A stretch of DNA of 64,000 nucleotides from Tsukamurella paurometabola. Lineage in GTDB: Bacteria > Actinomycetota > Actinomycetes > Mycobacteriales > Mycobacteriaceae. Shown here piece by piece: positions 1 through 7,474 of the stretch (the stretch's first letter is position 1; each line of letters begins with the position of its first letter). The position numbers were made by a program, and so were the translations under genes. A model generated the notes under the pieces. It had not been told where the DNA came from and searched no databases. It saw nothing but the letters and a program-made list of their open reading frames with translations. The stretch covers positions 3,504,850 to 3,568,849 of the forward strand of contig NZ_LR131273.1 in NCBI RefSeq assembly GCF_900631615.1, in the 5' to 3' direction.

Positions 1-821
1 CCGGTGGCCTCCGCGGTGATCCACTGGAACGCCACCACGAGCAGCAGGATCATCATGAGGCCGTCGCCGCCGAACCACATGATGGCGCCGGCCGCCGACT
101 GGTCCTCGAGCCCGGTGGGGCCCCAGCCCAGTCGCGACGCGGCGTACCCGGGCGCCAGCTCCGTGGTGGTCATCATCAGCGTGACGCCCACCAGGGTGTC
201 CGGGCCCATCGCCAGCAGGAACGAGGCGAAGCGCAGCGGGTGCGACAGTTTGGTGGGGCCGCACAGCTCGTTGCCGATGAGCGGGAGCATGAAGATCCAG
301 CCGACCACGAAGTAGCCGGTGTACTCGAGCTGCTTGAGCCACGGATTGTCGAGGGCGAGATCCTGGAAGCCGGTGAGGTGGGTACTGATCAGCGCGAACG
401 CGTACAGCGGCAGGCCGACGACCGGGCTGGTGATCAGGCGGACCACCCGGTTGCCCAGCACAGCGCGCACGCGGCGGTCGCCCGTCTCACCGGTCGCCGT
501 CGCGAGCAGCCGGATCGGTTCCGCGAGCACGAGGAACATCGGCACCACCGTGATGAGCACGAGGTGCACCACCATGTGCGCCCAGAACAGGTGCTTGGCG
601 AGCTCCGCCATCACGGTGTTGACCGAGAACACCAGGAGCGCCATGGCTACGAACCACGAGAGAAGACGCGAGATGGGCCACGCGACTCCGGCGCGCCGCG
701 CGCGGATCGTGCCGTACACGTAGAGGATGGAGGCGACGACCATGAGCCCCGTCACCACAGGGGTGAAAACCCAGGTATGGAGCACATCCGGCGACGTGGT
801 CGCCACAGCTGAGGGATACAT
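1..821 (-). CDS. CtaG-type cytochrome c oxidase assembly membrane protein (3' end missing)
   Basis: Translating the minus strand from an ATG at 821 gives an open frame to the window edge, about 273 codons. It begins MYPSAVATTSPDVLHTWVF and is strongly hydrophobic throughout, with at least six membrane segments. The stretch with HLFWAHMVVHLVL near residue 75 and later GPDTLVGVTLMMT resemble the Caa3_CtaG family. Those membrane proteins help assemble copper into cytochrome c oxidase; the family assignment is from memory of the pattern. In some actinobacteria this domain is fused behind a CopD domain, but here the protein starts directly with the CtaG part. It faces away from the small HTH gene at 957, leaving a 135-bp shared upstream region. 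The C-terminus lies outside the window. Confidence 0.75.
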   Translation of the reverse strand, partial: MYPSAVATTSPDVLHTWVFTPVVTGLMVVASILYVYGTIRARRAGVAWPISRLLSWFVAMALLVFSVNTVMAELAKHLFWAHMVVHLVLITVVPMFLVLAEPIRLLATATGETGDRRVRAVLGNRVVRLITSPVVGLPLYAFALISTHLTGFQDLALDNPWLKQLEYTGYFVVGWIFMLPLIGNELCGPTKLSHPLRFASFLLAMGPDTLVGVTLMMTTTELAPGYAASRLGWGPTGLEDQSAAGAIMWFGGDGLMMILLLVVAFQWITAEAT

Positions 822-956
822 CGATGCCCGTTGTACCACCCCTGGCAAACTAATCCAACCGGCGTGTAACAAACCACGGCCGACGGTCGATGTACGGTCG
901 AACGCCCCTATCAGCCGCCTGGGTACCCGCCCCGGGCTAGAACTCACGGAGTAGAG

Positions 957-1265
957 ATGCCGAAGGTCCCCGAGCCCACGCCTCAAGAGGTCCGCGACTT
1001 CCTCAGCCCGATCTCGCACTGGTCGCACTTGAAGGCCAACGCGGAGGAGCAGTACCGCAAGACGATTCTCGCGGCCTACGCCGCGCGGATCCCGATCGTG
1101 CACATCGCGCGCTACACGGGCACCTCGCCCCAGGCCGTGAAGAAGGTCATCGATCGGCAGAACGACAAGGCCACGGGCGAGGCGCCGGCGTTCCAGAACA
1201 TGCCGCGCACCGGGTACTACCGGGGCCAGCAGCTGCCGCCGTCGCGGTCCGTCCGCGCGGTCTGA
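957..1265 (+). CDS. small HTH-like protein, unknown role
   Basis: This 102-residue protein is basic and probably cytoplasmic. The middle (ARIPIVHIARYTGTSPQAV, about residues 43-61) reads like a helix-turn-helix of the kind seen in small actinobacterial DNA-binding proteins. There is no signal peptide or membrane segment. It ends 7 bp before the convergent pdtaR stop, so the two genes meet tail to tail. I do not recognise the family. The ATG follows a weak purine-rich stretch (ACGGAGTAGAG), which supports this start. Confidence 0.65.
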   Translation: MPKVPEPTPQEVRDFLSPISHWSHLKANAEEQYRKTILAAYAARIPIVHIARYTGTSPQAVKKVIDRQNDKATGEAPAFQNMPRTGYYRGQQLPPSRSVRAV

Positions 1266-1272
1266 TCGACCG

Positions 1273-1887
1273 CTAGGGCGCTCCCGCCGTGTCGGTGGGG
1301 GTGCCCAGGGTGTCGATCACCAGGTGTGCCACGGTGCGCATGTCGGTCCGGCGGTCCATCGCGGTCCGCTGGATCCACCGGAACGCCTCCGGTTCCGAGA
1401 CGCCGTGCGCCTGCATGAGGATGCTCTTCGCCCGGTCCACGAGCTTGCGGGTCTCGAGTTGGCCGGCAAGTGTGGTGACCTCCTTCTCCAGCGCCTTGAG
1501 CTCGGCGAATCGGCTGATCGCGATCTCGATGGCGGGGACCAGGTCGGCCTTGGTGAACGGTTTGACGAGGTAGGCCATCGCGCCGGCCTCGCGGGCCTTC
1601 TCGACGAACTCGCGTTGACCGAAGGCGGTGAGCATCACGACGGGGGCGATCCGCTCGCGTGCGATGTCCTGTGCGGCGTCGAGGCCGGTGCGAACCGGCA
1701 TCTTCACATCCATGATCACCAGGTCGGGCTGGAGTTCGCGGGCCTTCTCCAGGGCCACTTGGCCGTTCTCGGCCTCGCCGACCACGTCGTAGCCCTCCTC
1801 CCGCAGCATCTCGGTGAGGTCCATGCGGATGATCGCCTCGTCCTCGGCGACGAGGACGCGGTGCGGGGTGGGCTCGGTGTCTTTCAT
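1273..1887 (-). CDS. pdtaR: two-component response regulator with ANTAR domain (PdtaR-like)
   Basis: The 204-residue protein has an N-terminal receiver domain: acidic pocket EDE at 15-17, phospho-acceptor Asp60 in VIMDVKMP, MLTAF, and VKPF with the conserved Lys. A C-terminal ANTAR RNA-binding domain (about 140-195) contains KSILMQAHGVSEPEAF. This matches PdtaR (Rv1626 of M. tuberculosis, about 205 residues), which the histidine kinase PdtaS phosphorylates and which acts by antitermination. No kinase gene is nearby, as is usual for the pair. The ATG at 1887 gives the family length. A longer open frame upstream (to 2955) is the antisense of the hydrolase gene and was not used. It faces away from the hydrolase gene across a 60-bp gap. 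Confidence 0.92.
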   Translation of the reverse strand: MKDTEPTPHRVLVAEDEAIIRMDLTEMLREEGYDVVGEAENGQVALEKARELQPDLVIMDVKMPVRTGLDAAQDIARERIAPVVMLTAFGQREFVEKAREAGAMAYLVKPFTKADLVPAIEIAISRFAELKALEKEVTTLAGQLETRKLVDRAKSILMQAHGVSEPEAFRWIQRTAMDRRTDMRTVAHLVIDTLGTPTDTAGAP

Positions 1888-1947
1888 CAGGGGGTACGTT
1901 ACCGGGCGGTCGGGATCGGGCCCGCTGCGCGCGGTACTGTAAGGCCC

Positions 1948-3063
1948 ATGAACGTATTGAGCCTGACTCAATTGCGCGAGCGTGCCGGCAATCTCTGGGC
2001 GCTGACCCTGGGGGAGGGCATCCGCCCCGTCGAGCGCACCCCGCACGTCGTCGTCGCCGACGGTGACCACCGCACCCTCCGCCGGTTCGCCTCGGATTCC
2101 GACCGTGGTGCCGCTGCGGTCGCCGGAGCTGCGCCGGTGCTTCTGGTGCCGCCGATCGCCGCGCCCGCCACCTGCTACGACCTCTCGCCGGAGACGTCGG
2201 TGGTCGCGCACCTGGCCTCGACGGCGCGCGTCCCCTACGTCATCGACTTCGGTGAGATGGGCTACGGCGACCGTGGGCTCGGGTTCGAGGACTTCGCGCT
2301 CGACATCATCCCGCAGGCCATCGCGCGGACCCTGGAGGACTTCTGGGACGGGGAGGTGCCCGACGGTGCCGGCGTCGACCTGTACGGATGGAGCCTGGGT
2401 GGCACGCTGTCGTTCCTCACCGCCGGCGCGTCGACGGACTCCATCCGCTCGATCGTCTCCATCGCCACCCCGCTGAAGTACGCCGCGCAGCCGCCGTACC
2501 CGCTCGTGACGAAGCTGGCGAAGCCCGTCCGCGGCATGGGTCCCGGCGCGCTGATCGCGCTCATGGGCGGCATCCCTGCGCCGATCGTGCAGGTGGCCTA
2601 CCGCGCCACGTCGTGGGACCGCGAGCTCAAGAAGCCCAAGTTCGTGCTGGAGAACCTCGGCGAGCCCGAGAAGCTCGCGCGCATGGAGGTCATCGACCGC
2701 TTCCAGCGCACCTTCCCCGGCTACCCCGGCAAGCTGGCGACGCAGCTGTGGGAGCGGCTGATCTTCCGCGGCGAGCTCGCCGCCGGGCACGTGCAGCTGG
2801 GGGAGCGGACCATCGATCTGCACTCCATCGACGTGCCCATCCAGCTCTTCGGCTCGCACCGGGACGCCCTGTGCGCGTGGGAGACCGCGCGACACGGCGT
2901 GGATCTGTTCACCGGCTCGCCGCGCGTCGAGTTCGCGACCGTCGAGTCCAGCCACCTCGGCCTCGTCGCCGGCCCCGATGCCGTCCGCGAGACCTGGCCC
3001 GTGATCGACGCCTTCCTCGCGTCCGTGGATGCCGGGTCCGAGGTCGCCGACCCCGCCCGGTAA
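1948..3063 (+). CDS. alpha/beta hydrolase, PHA-synthase (PhaC)-like
   Basis: The 371-residue protein has the nucleophile elbow GWSLGG near residue 150 and a late His in SSHLGLVAG near 343. An Asp of the triad is probably in FGSHRDAL. The layout resembles the PhaC/poly-hydroxyalkanoate synthase-like branch of alpha/beta hydrolases, but PhaC uses Cys as nucleophile and here it is Ser, so hydrolase or acyltransferase activity is more likely than polymerisation. There is no signal peptide. It ends 37 bp before the tRNA-Leu gene. The specific substrate cannot be read from the sequence. Confidence 0.8.
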   Translation: MNVLSLTQLRERAGNLWALTLGEGIRPVERTPHVVVADGDHRTLRRFASDSDRGAAAVAGAAPVLLVPPIAAPATCYDLSPETSVVAHLASTARVPYVIDFGEMGYGDRGLGFEDFALDIIPQAIARTLEDFWDGEVPDGAGVDLYGWSLGGTLSFLTAGASTDSIRSIVSIATPLKYAAQPPYPLVTKLAKPVRGMGPGALIALMGGIPAPIVQVAYRATSWDRELKKPKFVLENLGEPEKLARMEVIDRFQRTFPGYPGKLATQLWERLIFRGELAAGHVQLGERTIDLHSIDVPIQLFGSHRDALCAWETARHGVDLFTGSPRVEFATVESSHLGLVAGPDAVRETWPVIDAFLASVDAGSEVADPAR

Positions 3064-3100
3064 GCTGGCTCGGCTGGCCGTTTCCGACGGTCCGCCGGAC

Positions 3101-3174
3101 GCCCCCGTAGCCCAATTGGCAGAGGCAACGGATTCAAAACCCGTCCAGTGTGAGTTCGAGTCTCACCGGGGGCA
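3101..3174 (+). tRNA. tRNA-Leu (anticodon CAA)
   Basis: A full cloverleaf can be drawn. The acceptor stem 3101-3107 pairs with 3167-3173, with discriminator A3174. The D stem is GCC/GGC. The anticodon stem 3128-3132/3140-3144 has one A-C mismatch next to the loop. The T stem 3150-3154/3162-3166 carries the loop TTCGAGT. The anticodon at 3135-3137 is CAA, which reads UUG. No CCA is encoded. The variable region is only five bases (3145-3149), unlike the long arm expected of tRNA-Leu. The 3' end from 3152 is the integration site of the 31-kb element and is kept intact by it. Confidence 0.88.
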
Positions 3175-3176
3175 CT
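3152..3176 (+). repeat. attL core (tRNA 3' end)
   Basis: This 25-bp sequence starts GAGTTCGAGTC and ends GGGGGCACT. It is identical to 34129-34153. After one mismatch (G/A) the next three bases, CCG, also match. It covers the T arm, the 3' acceptor strand, the discriminator and two bases beyond. Reforming the tRNA end is the usual design of tRNA-targeting tyrosine integrases. Confidence 0.92.
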
Positions 3177-3185
3177 GCCGAGATA

Positions 3186-3224
3186 CGAAAGAACCCGCAG
3201 GTAGATCGCCTGCGGGTTCTTTCG
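3186..3224. terminator. strong hairpin, likely bidirectional terminator
   Basis: A perfect 16-bp stem (3186-3201 with 3209-3224) closes a 7-base loop. It sits just inside attL, between the tRNA and the 3' end of the integrase gene that reads toward it. Reading rightward, the 3' arm ends in GTTCTTTCGTCTT, which is moderately T-rich. Confidence 0.75.
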
Positions 3225-3245
3225 TCTTCGGGTTCAGAGCTGGTC

Positions 3246-3265
3246 GTGAGCACGTTTTGAGCACA
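3246..3265. promoter_or_regulatory. candidate integrase arm-type site, left
   Basis: The sequence GTGAGCACGTTTTGAGCACA contains two TGAGCAC heptamers in direct orientation, 11 bp apart start to start. A near-copy (GTGAGCACGAAATGAGCACG) lies at 34016-34035 inside the other end of the element. Paired short repeats inside both ends are typical of the arm sites bound by the N-terminal domain of lambda-type integrases. The assignment is inference. Confidence 0.5.
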
Positions 3266-3279
3266 GTTCGGTCCGATGC

Positions 3280-4437
3280 TTACGCGGAGAGGGTGGCTGC
3301 GCGGTCTAGTGCGACAGCGACGCTGTCGAGGTCGTCGGGGAAGAGATCCGCGTAGGTGTCGAGAGTGAGCGTGGCAGAGCTGTGGCCCAGCATTCTTTGA
3401 ACAGCCTTGACATGAGCGCCCGCGGAGATGGCCAACGAGGCTGCAGTGTGTCGCATGTCGTGCGGCGTCACACGAGGGAAAGGTGGCGTCGTAGCCTCTC
3501 CGTGCTCGCTCTGCGCAGCTTCCTTTGCGCGCGTATTGGTGGTGTTCTTGATGCATCGCTGAACTGCACCGTCCCACCAGGTGTTATGCCCCGGCGGCTT
3601 GGCGTATCCGCCTTGAGCAGCCGGAAACACGATGTCATCTGGCTGCATCCCTCGGCAGTGGTCGGCGAGCATCGTGACGACGAACGCGGGTAGGGGAACC
3701 GTTCGACGCTCGTAGTCCTTTGGATCGCCGATGTGCACCGTCTTACCCACGAACACGGCGATCCTCTCAACCGACACTCTGCCGCGTCGGAGGTCTATGT
3801 GACGCCGCAGGAGGCCCGCGAGCTCCGACCAACGCAACCCTGTGTACGCAAGGACATAGACCTCAATCGCATGCTGCTTGGCCTCGTTGGCGAACAGTGC
3901 GACCTGCGTGTGAGTGAGAAACTCGTTGCTCTTCGCGGTACCTCGTCGAGGCAACTTCACACCGCGGGCGGGATTCGACCCGATCCGCCTGTCTGCCACC
4001 GCCCCCTCCAAGATGCCGGACAGCACGCCGTGGATCCGCGCGACTGAGTTGGGACCCAAGTTCTCGGACAACTCGGCAATCCAGACCCGAATATCGGTGG
4101 CCCGCACCTTCACAACCTGGACTTGGCCCCAACGCGGCTCGACGTGGACGCGCCAAGCCGATTCGACTGAGCGCTCACCGGACGGTTTGGTGTGCGCGCG
4201 ACCCGCGAGCCACTCCGTGCCGAGAGTGCCGATTGTGACCCTGCCAGCGTTGACATCGATGTACTCGCCACGAAGTGCGCTGACCTGGACGGTGGCGAGG
4301 TACGCTTCCGCTTCCCTTCGAGTTCGAAATCCGCGTTTCGTCGTCTGGACACCGCTCGGACGGCGATACCTCACCATGTAGCGGCCTCGGTCTCGCGCAG
4401 GCCCTCGCGCAAGTTCGTAACGTTCAATCGTTGCCAT
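3280..4437 (-). CDS. int: tyrosine site-specific integrase
   Basis: The 385-residue protein starts at ATG 4437 (MATIERYELARG). It has an N-terminal arm-binding region, a SAM-like core-binding domain (about 70-150) and a C-terminal catalytic domain. Visible catalytic residues are Arg in TGLRWSEL, His-x-x-Arg in HDMRHTAAS, His in MLGHSSATLTLDTYADLF and the nucleophile Tyr in the same stretch. The gene reads toward attL, ends about 100 bp from it, and is expected to carry out integration into and excision from the tRNA-Leu site. Its first 14 bp overlap the end of the upstream XRE gene, so the two are probably translated from one transcript. The open frame upstream of 4437 lies inside the XRE gene and was not used. 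Confidence 0.93.
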   Translation of the reverse strand: MATIERYELARGPARDRGRYMVRYRRPSGVQTTKRGFRTRREAEAYLATVQVSALRGEYIDVNAGRVTIGTLGTEWLAGRAHTKPSGERSVESAWRVHVEPRWGQVQVVKVRATDIRVWIAELSENLGPNSVARIHGVLSGILEGAVADRRIGSNPARGVKLPRRGTAKSNEFLTHTQVALFANEAKQHAIEVYVLAYTGLRWSELAGLLRRHIDLRRGRVSVERIAVFVGKTVHIGDPKDYERRTVPLPAFVVTMLADHCRGMQPDDIVFPAAQGGYAKPPGHNTWWDGAVQRCIKNTTNTRAKEAAQSEHGEATTPPFPRVTPHDMRHTAASLAISAGAHVKAVQRMLGHSSATLTLDTYADLFPDDLDSVAVALDRAATLSA

Positions 4438-4987
4438 CGAGCGCGGCCTCCTCAACCGCGACCCTCTCGATCTCAGCCGCCACCTCGGCGACGATGAGCG
4501 GAGTCTGCCGAGCGCGTCGCTGCTTGTTCGCTCCTTCGCCAGCGCGACGATCACGCTCGACTGTCGCCGTCGTGCCGTATAAGCGTTCGGCGGCAACTTG
4601 GACGACTACCGGATCAGCGTCGAGTTCTGCGCTGATCCGGTCATCGACCGCACCCCAACCCGGTGCGAGGGTTGGATCGGGAAGCGGGGGGAGCAGCGGT
4701 GTGACAGGGGTGCCGCGCAGCGCCGAACGGACGGGCTCCTCGGACTCGGGGATAAGGTCAGCAAGCTGAAGGGGATGGCCCAGCAGGTCGCCAAGTGCAA
4801 TAGCCAAGGGGAGCAATGTCTCTAGATGCGCAGCCGCGACCTTGCCCTGTTCAAGCTGGGTTACCCGTGCCTTCTGCCAGGTAAGGCCTGCCCGCTGTGC
4901 CGCGCGCGCGAGTTGGTCCTGGCTGAAGCCCGCATCCGTACGAAGCTGGCGGACGCGCGCTCCAATGAGCGTGTCGAGTTTAGTCAC
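4424..4987 (-). CDS. XRE-family transcriptional regulator
   Basis: The 187-residue protein (GTG start at 4987) has an N-terminal Cro/CI-type helix-turn-helix (about 8-70: VRQLRTDAGFSQDQLARAA, then VTQLEQGKVA). A Pro-rich linker and an Ala/Glu-rich helical C-terminus follow. It is transcribed together with int, overlapping its start by 14 bp, and faces away from the Xis-like gene. That is the usual position of an element's maintenance repressor, so control of int/xis is a reasonable inference. A palindrome lies directly upstream at 4996-5011. Confidence 0.82.
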   Translation of the reverse strand: MTKLDTLIGARVRQLRTDAGFSQDQLARAAQRAGLTWQKARVTQLEQGKVAAAHLETLLPLAIALGDLLGHPLQLADLIPESEEPVRSALRGTPVTPLLPPLPDPTLAPGWGAVDDRISAELDADPVVVQVAAERLYGTTATVERDRRAGEGANKQRRARQTPLIVAEVAAEIERVAVEEAALDGND

Positions 4988-4995
4988 CCCGCTAG

Positions 4996-5011
4996 GGTCG
5001 CAGAAGCGACC
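4996..5011. promoter_or_regulatory. palindromic operator candidate between XRE and xis
   Basis: GGTCGCAGAAGCGACC has perfect 6-bp arms around a 4-bp centre and lies 9 bp upstream of the XRE start codon in the divergent int-xis control region. A TTGACA hexamer follows at 5016. It is likely a binding site for the adjacent XRE protein. Confidence 0.45.
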
Positions 5012-5082
5012 ATAGTTGACAAGTGGCGACGCTCATGGTTCGCTTGGGTTCATATTACGACCTATGCCGACAAGGGGGCACC

Positions 5083-5304
5083 ATGACGACGGTTACCGGC
5101 TTCATTCATCCTGATGCGCTCTATTCGACTCGGGCGGCAGCCGACGTGATCCCTGGGACTACAGCCGCTGGGCTGGCGAAGATGCGGGAGCGTGGAATTG
5201 GGCCGGAGTATGTGCAGCATCGCCCGCGCGGCGCGGTTACATACCGCGGTTCGGATCTCATCGCCTGGATTGAATCGGCCGTTCGTAAGCCGGGAGGGTG
5301 GTGA
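5083..5304 (+). CDS. excisionase/AlpA-like small DNA-binding protein
   Basis: The 73-residue protein (MTTVTGFIHPDALYSTRAAA) has the AlpA/Xis pattern: a short N-terminal strand, 'LYSTRAAADVI' as a helix-turn-helix opening, and a wing with TYRGSDLIAWIESA. Its size and its position, divergent from int/XRE beside the attachment site, fit a recombination directionality factor. It could instead be a transcriptional activator of excision genes. The ATG has GGGGG upstream at 8 bp. A terminator-like hairpin follows. Confidence 0.7.
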   Translation: MTTVTGFIHPDALYSTRAAADVIPGTTAAGLAKMRERGIGPEYVQHRPRGAVTYRGSDLIAWIESAVRKPGGW

Positions 5305-5324
5305 CGGCGTCCTAATACGCGAAA

Positions 5325-5343
5325 AGCCCCGGGGCGCGGGGCT
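5325..5343 (+). terminator. hairpin after the Xis-like gene
   Basis: AGCCCCG pairs with CGGGGCT around a 5-base loop and is followed by CTTCGTCGCTTTC. It begins 21 bp after the Xis-like stop codon and ends upstream of the ribosome binding site of the next gene. Confidence 0.6.
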
Positions 5344-5379
5344 CTTCGTCGCTTTCACCCTTAAGGAGGAGGGAAAAGC

Positions 5380-5592
5380 ATGGCAAGCGTAGCACGCCGC
5401 GAGGCACCCGGTCACGTCGCAAACGTGCAGGTCACGCATCGATTTGCTGTGCCGCGCGTGTCGATCGCGCTCGGATCGCTCGACCCCCTTACCGGCGAGA
5501 GCACGGTGGTCGTCGCCATCACTCCGGCTGACGCACGGGCGGCTGCCCACCGACTCCTGGACGCGGCGGCGCGAGCAGAGGGGGCGGCGTGA
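5380..5592 (+). CDS. small hypothetical protein
   Basis: The 70-residue protein has an excellent ribosome binding site (AAGGAGGAGGG) ending a few bases before the ATG. The middle reads as beta strands (HRFAVPRVSIALG, STVVVAITPADA) and the end as an Ala-rich helix. It overlaps the next gene by 4 bp (GTGA), so it probably belongs to the same operon. The family is not recognised. Confidence 0.6.
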   Translation: MASVARREAPGHVANVQVTHRFAVPRVSIALGSLDPLTGESTVVVAITPADARAAAHRLLDAAARAEGAA

Positions 5593-6062
5593 CGGAGCCC
5601 GAAGCTCCTCCACGGTCCGCGCCGACGGGGCGTGGATCGCACTCCGATCGGGCCGCTCGATGGGTGCGCGAGCTGGCTGCGGATCAAGGCCGCGGTCGGC
5701 TCGAACCTCTTCCACGTCTGCTTCTGTTCGTCATTGCGTCCCATGCGGATCGGTACTACTCGTGGCCCATCTCCGGCTCTCTGTTTCGGATGGAGACTGG
5801 GATGAGCGCGCAAGGTGTTTCAGACGCGCTGGACGACCTGGAGTGGCTAGGGCTGGTCTACCGGGCTGGTGACGCGCGCACCGGCAGGCGCTCTCGCTAC
5901 TACCTGCCCGCTCCCGGCGGGGCCGATCCGGCCAGTAGTCCGGAAAGGCGGGAGGAGTACGCGGCGGCCGTCGCTCGGGCCATCGCCGTCCGGGCCGATC
6001 CGCAGTCGCCCGCGGATCGCCGCCGCGAGCTCCGCCTGAAGCGGAGGGCCGCCTGTGGATAA
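5589..6062 (+). CDS. winged-helix protein, possible replication initiator of the element
   Basis: The 157-residue protein starts with GTG and overlaps the preceding gene by 4 bp. Residues about 42-110 (LPRLLLFVIASHADRYYSWP, then GMSAQGVSDALDDLEWLG, then RSRYYL) form a clear winged-helix domain. The C-terminus is basic and Ala/Arg-rich. Replication proteins of small actinobacterial elements often start with such a helix-turn-helix, and a block of 22-bp repeats follows directly (6145-6194). Replication initiation is therefore a possibility, but a plain transcription regulator fits equally well. Confidence 0.55.
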   Translation: MTEPEAPPRSAPTGRGSHSDRAARWVRELAADQGRGRLEPLPRLLLFVIASHADRYYSWPISGSLFRMETGMSAQGVSDALDDLEWLGLVYRAGDARTGRRSRYYLPAPGGADPASSPERREEYAAAVARAIAVRADPQSPADRRRELRLKRRAACG

Positions 6063-6090
6063 GCAGCTTGAGCACGAGATCGACCTCTCC

Positions 6091-6194
6091 GCCCGGTGGG
6101 GAGGTACCACCCTGCCCGGCGTTGAGGTACCTCTACGCCGGGTGGGGACCTCCTCCCCACCCGGTAGGGACCTCCTCCCCGCCCGGTGGGGACC
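6091..6194. repeat. iteron-like GC-rich repeat block
   Basis: Two tandem 22-bp units (6145-6166 and 6167-6188) share the pattern GGGACCTCCTCCCC[A/G]CCCGGT[A/G], followed by the first six bases of a third. The flanking sequence repeats GCCCGGTGGGGA (6091 and 6181), and CCGGGTGGGGA/TCCCCACCCGG forms an inverted repeat. A 63-codon frame runs through it from a GTG at 6055, but its sequence is dictated by the repeats and I do not count it as a gene. It could be an origin of replication or a regulator-binding cluster. Confidence 0.55.
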
Positions 6195-6375
6195 AAGACA
6201 GGACGACAACAGTTCCCTTACACGTCGATATCGACACACGCCTTGAGACATCCGTTAGTCGGGTACGTCACCAGCGGCCCCTGCCGCGTGGGGCGCTCCG
6301 CCCCCACACCCCAGGCCCTTCGTCGAATCGGAACCGCGCACGCTTCGCGGCGCACCAACCTTTGAAAGGAATGTC

Positions 6376-6615
6376 GTGGACACCAAGGATGAGATTGAGC
6401 AGATCTGCGCGGCCGTCACCGCGTGCGCATCGGACGTTGGCGTGTCGATCCCGCGAGCTGAGAGCATCGGCGAGGCCGTCGCGATGTGGTACCTCCCGCG
6501 GATTGCCGCGGACTTCCTCCGGCTGGCTCTCCCCGGCGACCCGGACGAGTGCGAGCGGGTACACCGTGCGTTCGCGGCGGTATGCGCCGCTGACGCTGCC
6601 CTTGGAGGCCGCTGA
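6376..6615 (+). CDS. small hypothetical protein
   Basis: This 79-residue acidic protein starts with GTG after GAAAGGA and is predicted mostly helical (DEIEQICAAVTACASDV). It has no signal or membrane segment. It overlaps the next ATG by one base (TGATG), which indicates coupled translation. The family is not recognised. It is probably element housekeeping or cargo. Confidence 0.6.
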   Translation: MDTKDEIEQICAAVTACASDVGVSIPRAESIGEAVAMWYLPRIAADFLRLALPGDPDECERVHRAFAAVCAADAALGGR

Positions 6616-7010
6616 TGCCCACGCAGACCGACCTGTGGGTCCCGGAGGTACCCACGGTGTACGTCGGGCCGTCCGCAGCCTCCAGGGCCTACGTGGCGGC
6701 CGGATGGACGGACCGCCAGGTGGTCGTTGCGGATGAGATTCCGCCTGCCGCGATCGAGGCTCTCGCGGAATCGACGGTCCCCCTTGTCCTCCTCATCGAC
6801 GATGACGCGGTGGGCGGCGAGGGAATCCGTGTGTTGCAGAACGTCGATCCCGACCGTCTCCTGGTCCTGGCGACCGCGGAGTCTCGCGGCCTGCCCATCA
6901 TGAGCCTGCTGGCCAACCACTGGGACACGGTCGAGGTCACCTCTGACAACGACTGGGGAGTATGGCTGTCCGCCGACGGCAGTCAGCAGCGTCGCGTGAG
7001 GGTCGGGTGA
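6615..7010 (+). CDS. hypothetical protein
   Basis: The 131-residue soluble protein alternates strands and helices (VPLVLLIDDDAVGGEGIRVL, DRLLVLATAESRG), giving a P-loop-less Rossmann-like impression, but no nucleotide-binding motif is visible. It overlaps the preceding gene by one base and is followed by about 120 bp without a gene. The family is not recognised. Confidence 0.6.
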   Translation: MPTQTDLWVPEVPTVYVGPSAASRAYVAAGWTDRQVVVADEIPPAAIEALAESTVPLVLLIDDDAVGGEGIRVLQNVDPDRLLVLATAESRGLPIMSLLANHWDTVEVTSDNDWGVWLSADGSQQRRVRVG

Positions 7011-7129
7011 TTCCCATGACCTGAGACCAATCGCCGGCCCGGCGCGGAATCGCCACATCCGCCCGACCGGTTGAGTCTCCGCCCGATCCGGGAGAGCTGT
7101 CCAAGCTCAACCAACACAAGGAGATTCAC

Positions 7130-7474
7130 ATGTTCAACACCATCAACTTCGATACGGCCGATCTGCGCCCTGTCCTGATCACGGGCCCCGCTCGCACCAC
7201 GAGGGCACGCGAGTTCATTGACGCGATCGTCGCTGCGAGCTCGGGGACCGTCACCGTCGCTCGCCGTCTTGACGAGATCACGGACGCGGTAATCAACCCG
7301 TCGACGAGCAAGCTCGTCGGCGTCCTCGATACCGCCGCTCTCTCGATCCGCGAGGATCTGCGAGGGCTGCTCTCTTCTGCTCAGGCTGCGGGGGTGCAGC
7401 TCCTCGTCCTTTCCCGAACCGTGGAAGCTGTGCCCGATGAGCTCCGCGCATACCTTCGGGAGGTGGCTGCGTGA
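7130..7474 (+). CDS. hypothetical protein, alpha/beta fold
   Basis: The 114-residue protein follows a good AAGGAGA ribosome binding site. The pattern LVGVLDTAALSIREDLRG then GVQLLVLSRTVEAVPDEL suggests repeated strand-helix units similar in feel to the protein at 6615. It overlaps the following GTG start by 4 bp. No known domain was recognised. Confidence 0.6.
   Translation: MFNTINFDTADLRPVLITGPARTTRAREFIDAIVAASSGTVTVARRLDEITDAVINPSTSKLVGVLDTAALSIREDLRGLLSSAQAAGVQLLVLSRTVEAVPDELRAYLREVAA

Noticed and set aside
1888-2955. 360-codon upstream extension of the pdtaR frame
   Set aside because: It is antisense to the alpha/beta hydrolase, compositionally odd, and absent from PdtaR homologues of about 205 residues.
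1324-3063. Long plus-strand open frame starting inside pdtaR
   Set aside because: Its first 200 codons are antisense to pdtaR; the real hydrolase starts at ATG 1948 in the same frame.
6055-6246. 63-codon frame through the 22-bp repeats
   Set aside because: The sequence is dictated by GC-rich repeats; no sign of protein constraint.
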